The notes under the pieces were generated by a model. That model saw only the letters and a program-made list of their open reading frames with translations. It was not told the DNA's origin and did no database searches. Made by a program: the position numbers and the translations under genes. Shown piece by piece: positions 61,133 to 64,000 of a DNA stretch of 64,000 nt; position 1 is the first letter of the stretch, and the number at the start of each line of letters is the position of its first letter. This DNA comes from Polaribacter sp. BM10 (GTDB taxonomy: Bacteria; Bacteroidota; Bacteroidia; Flavobacteriales; Flavobacteriaceae): the NCBI RefSeq assembly GCF_002005425.1, contig NZ_CP019704.1:2748001-2812000 (forward strand), written 5' to 3'.

Positions 61133-62017
61133 ATGTACAACAAACTTAATAATCAAAGCAGTCAGTTTTTTTTAAGTATTATTTTATTCACTTTTGTGTT
61201 TGTTTCCTGTACTGAGGGTAATTCAACATCATCTGATGACGAACAATTTAATGATTTAGATGATGATACAGTTACAGCTGTTAAACCATTTCTAAATTCG
61301 GTAAATACAAGCAATTGGATTTTAATGTTTGAGGACAATTTTGATAAATTCGAACCTACTAAATGGACCAAAAATAACTCAGCAAAAAGTAGAGCAGCTC
61401 GACCAGGGGTAGGTATTAACCAATGGTTTTGGAAACCAGAAAATGTAAGTTATAAAGATGGAAACTTAGTTCTTAAAAGCGAAAAAGTAGCTAATGATGT
61501 ACTGAATTGCGGAGGTGTTTTTACAAATAATTTATTCGAATTCAAATACGGTTATATAGAAGCTAAAATAAAAATTGCAGAAACTTTTTTTGGTACTCAT
61601 ACCGCTCTTTGGTTGCAAGGAGATAATATGGGGAATATAGATGGTACAGGTAATGACGGTGCAGAAATAGATGTTTTTGAATCTGCTTGGATTGGTGATT
61701 ATACAAAAAGTGTAGTACATATAGATGGCTATGGACAAAGCCATAAAGCAAATACAAGACGTTATGAAACACCTGGCCTTCACTCTGGTTACCATACTTT
61801 TGGATTACTTTGGAATGAAGATAAGTTAGAGATTTACTATGATGGTCAGTTTAAAACACGTTATCAAGGTATATGGGTTCCACAAGTAGAAGAATTTCTT
61901 TGGTTATCAACAGGGGCAAGTTTTGGAGGTGCTGCAAATACTAATTTCTCCGAAAGAAAAGTTGGAGAATATACTGAAGCTAAAGTAGATTATATTAGAG
62001 TATGGAAAATGAAGTAA
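61133..62017 (+). CDS. GH16-family endo-beta-glycanase lipoprotein
   Basis: The 294-residue lipoprotein (VFVSC lipobox, Cys 26) has an acidic linker and a GH16 jelly-roll. The catalytic motif is EIDVFE (Glu 178, Asp 180, Glu 183), preceded by GTHTALWLQGDN and followed by HTFGLLWNEDKLEIYYDGQ. These features suit the GH16 groups that include laminarinases, beta-1,3-galactanases, agarases and porphyranases. The subfamily cannot be fixed by eye; because of the neighbouring GH30 enzymes I favour a galactan-active enzyme. It is last in the long second operon. A cell-surface location is expected. Confidence 0.9.
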   Translation: MYNKLNNQSSQFFLSIILFTFVFVSCTEGNSTSSDDEQFNDLDDDTVTAVKPFLNSVNTSNWILMFEDNFDKFEPTKWTKNNSAKSRAARPGVGINQWFWKPENVSYKDGNLVLKSEKVANDVLNCGGVFTNNLFEFKYGYIEAKIKIAETFFGTHTALWLQGDNMGNIDGTGNDGAEIDVFESAWIGDYTKSVVHIDGYGQSHKANTRRYETPGLHSGYHTFGLLWNEDKLEIYYDGQFKTRYQGIWVPQVEEFLWLSTGASFGGAANTNFSERKVGEYTEAKVDYIRVWKMK

Positions 62018-62031
62018 GTTAAAAAGTAATT

Positions 62032-62089
62032 ATGTCTATGTTTTACTAATAGAAGTCCATTTTTTAGTTAGTTAAATTGGGTAGTTTTA
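62032..62089 (+). promoter_or_regulatory. PUL operator-promoter 3 (T9SS protein unit), weaker copy
   Basis: ATGTCTATG at 62032-62040 and AAGTCCATT at 62053-62061 are direct repeats 21 bp apart, with the GTC(C/T)AT core intact. TAGTTTTA at 62082-62089 (TAnnTTTG with one change) begins 29 bp after the second repeat start, as in the other two sites. Matching spacing of all three elements makes chance unlikely despite the looser sequence. Confidence 0.6.
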
Positions 62090-62119
62090 TATCAAACATT
62101 TTTAACTAAACACTTTATT

Positions 62120-62968
62120 ATGAGACTAAAAATTACTTATTTATTCATTTTGTTAATTGGTTCAACAAACTTAATGTTTGGACAGACTATGGTTAATGAC
62201 TTTGAAAATGGTACAACAGAGGATGCACTAACAAATGTAGGTGGTGGTATTACTACTGAAATTGTTGATAACCCTAATGCCAGTGGAGATAATACCACAG
62301 CAAAAGTTTTAAAAATTGGTAGAAATGCAACACAATGGTGGATTTTTGCGGGTATCGATGTTGCAGATATTGCTATTTCAGATACCGAAACAAAATTTTT
62401 AAGTTTTATGGTTTATGGCCCTAAAACTGATCTAGCTGTAAGATTTAACGCAACAGCTGATGATAATAACGGAACTAATGGAGGTATTATAAGACCTACA
62501 ACTTTACATTCTGGAGAAGCTCAATGGGAACAAATCGTGATTCCAATTGTAGATAGCCAAACAGCTACAAGTTTTACAGGTAGCACTCTTTTTAAAATCG
62601 TTTTTCACCCAGATATAGCTGATGCAAGTATTGTTGAAGGAGGACAAATTCTAAACGATACAGATAGTTTTTTATATATTGATGAAATTAAAATTTTAGA
62701 TAGTAATCCATTAAGCATATCAAACTTTGAATTAAACAATACTATTTCCTTATTCCCTAATCCTGCTAGAAATGTTTTTAAAGTAGACACTCTTAATAAT
62801 ATTAGTATAAGAGAGGTTTCGGTTTATAATATTCTTGGTAAACAAGTAAATGTTTTTAACATTGGTGTAAATCAATTTGATATTTCTTCTTTGTCTGCAG
62901 GAATGTATATGGTAAAAATTACAGATAGTAAAGGAGCTTCAGCTTCTAAAAAATTATTTGTACGATAA
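62120..62968 (+). CDS. T9SS-secreted putative carbohydrate-binding protein
   Basis: The 282-residue protein has a signal peptide (ending MFGQ). A beta-sandwich of about 165 residues follows, starting VNDFENGTTEDALTNVGGGI, with WWIFAGIDVADIAISDTETK and FLYIDEIKIL; this is a galactose-binding-like/CBM-type layout. A type IX secretion sorting domain ends the chain (SLFPNPARNVFKVDTLNN, DISSLSAGMYMVKITDS, KKLFVR). It should be exported to the cell surface or released, binding the polysaccharide. The CBM family is not recognised. It has its own copy of the PUL operator and a terminator behind it. Confidence 0.85.
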   Translation: MRLKITYLFILLIGSTNLMFGQTMVNDFENGTTEDALTNVGGGITTEIVDNPNASGDNTTAKVLKIGRNATQWWIFAGIDVADIAISDTETKFLSFMVYGPKTDLAVRFNATADDNNGTNGGIIRPTTLHSGEAQWEQIVIPIVDSQTATSFTGSTLFKIVFHPDIADASIVEGGQILNDTDSFLYIDEIKILDSNPLSISNFELNNTISLFPNPARNVFKVDTLNNISIREVSVYNILGKQVNVFNIGVNQFDISSLSAGMYMVKITDSKGASASKKLFVR

Positions 62969-63006
62969 TTAATAATTACCGTCGAGTTTACTTGATAAAC
63001 ATTACT

Positions 63007-64000
<994 letters not shown>

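Noticed and set aside
61532..61795. Minus-strand frames in the GH16 gene
   Set aside because: Antisense to the catalytic region, with biased Tyr/His/Cys content typical of shadow frames.
61133..62017. Definite laminarinase, agarase or porphyranase
   Set aside because: EIDVFE and flanking motifs do not settle the GH16 subfamily by eye, and no second enzyme for agar or laminarin (GH86, GH117, GH17) is in the window.

Overview
The window is AT-rich chromosomal DNA from a member of the Flavobacteriia, most likely a marine Flavobacteriaceae (Polaribacter/Formosa-like; the genus is a guess). The evidence is Bacteroidetes-type promoters (TAnnTTTG -7 boxes), SusC/SusD proteins, a type IX secretion C-terminal domain, a tRNA gene without an encoded CCA end, an IS982-type transposase remnant, strong TTA/AAA codon preference, and sulfatases mixed with glycosidases.

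Left part (1-23.4 kb) is mostly conserved chromosome. It holds the end of a SnoaL-like gene, recX, a leftward tetR-tolC-adaptor-RND efflux operon, a polyprenyl diphosphate synthase, a CAT-anticodon tRNA, a tiny PID-CTERM-like surface protein gene, divergent riboflavin synthase and pdxA genes, and the yceD(DUF177)-rpmF-fabH-accB-accC fatty-acid cluster. A small regulatory cluster follows (Lrp-type regulator, Hpt protein, LytTR response regulator). Then comes a galactose module: gntR-type repressor, mutarotase, galK and galT leftward, galE and a sodium/sugar symporter rightward, sharing an intergenic region with a palindromic operator candidate.

At 23.5-26.1 kb lies an integration scar: a 62-nt 3' fragment of tRNA-Leu(UAA), a frameshifted tyrosine-recombinase pseudogene, a remnant of a small gene and a decayed IS982-family transposase. 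By the geometry of tRNA integration, everything to the right could belong to an island; no intact tRNA-Leu(UAA) is seen in the rest of the window.

26.2-34.3 kb is a trans-4-hydroxy-L-proline catabolic cluster under an AraC-type regulator. It contains hydroxyproline 2-epimerase, a D-amino-acid dehydrogenase-like flavoprotein, a DapA-family pyrroline-hydroxycarboxylate deaminase, an alpha-ketoglutarate-semialdehyde dehydrogenase, a DUF885 metallopeptidase lipoprotein and a DUF3781-like protein.

34.4-64 kb is a large polysaccharide utilisation locus (PUL). It has an AraC regulator, a surface glycan-binding lipoprotein, SusC, SusD, two GH30 enzymes (closest in my judgement to endo-beta-1,6-galactanases), an unassigned clan GH-A lipoprotein, two S1 sulfatases, an MFS sugar porter, an SGNH esterase, two paralogous GH2 enzymes, a cytosolic DUF5107-TPR protein, a GH16 enzyme, a T9SS-secreted putative carbohydrate-binding protein and a truncated LacZ-type GH2. 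Three promoters in this PUL share one architecture: a direct repeat of (T/A)(T/A)GTC(C/T)AT spaced 21 bp, with the -7 box starting exactly 29 bp after the second repeat. They are probably operators of one regulator, plausibly the adjacent AraC protein.

The gene set suggests a (sulfated) galactan as substrate. Side-by-side hydroxyproline catabolism and galactan degradation would fit a hydroxyproline-rich arabinogalactan-type glycoprotein from algae, with released galactose entering the gal module. That link is inference.
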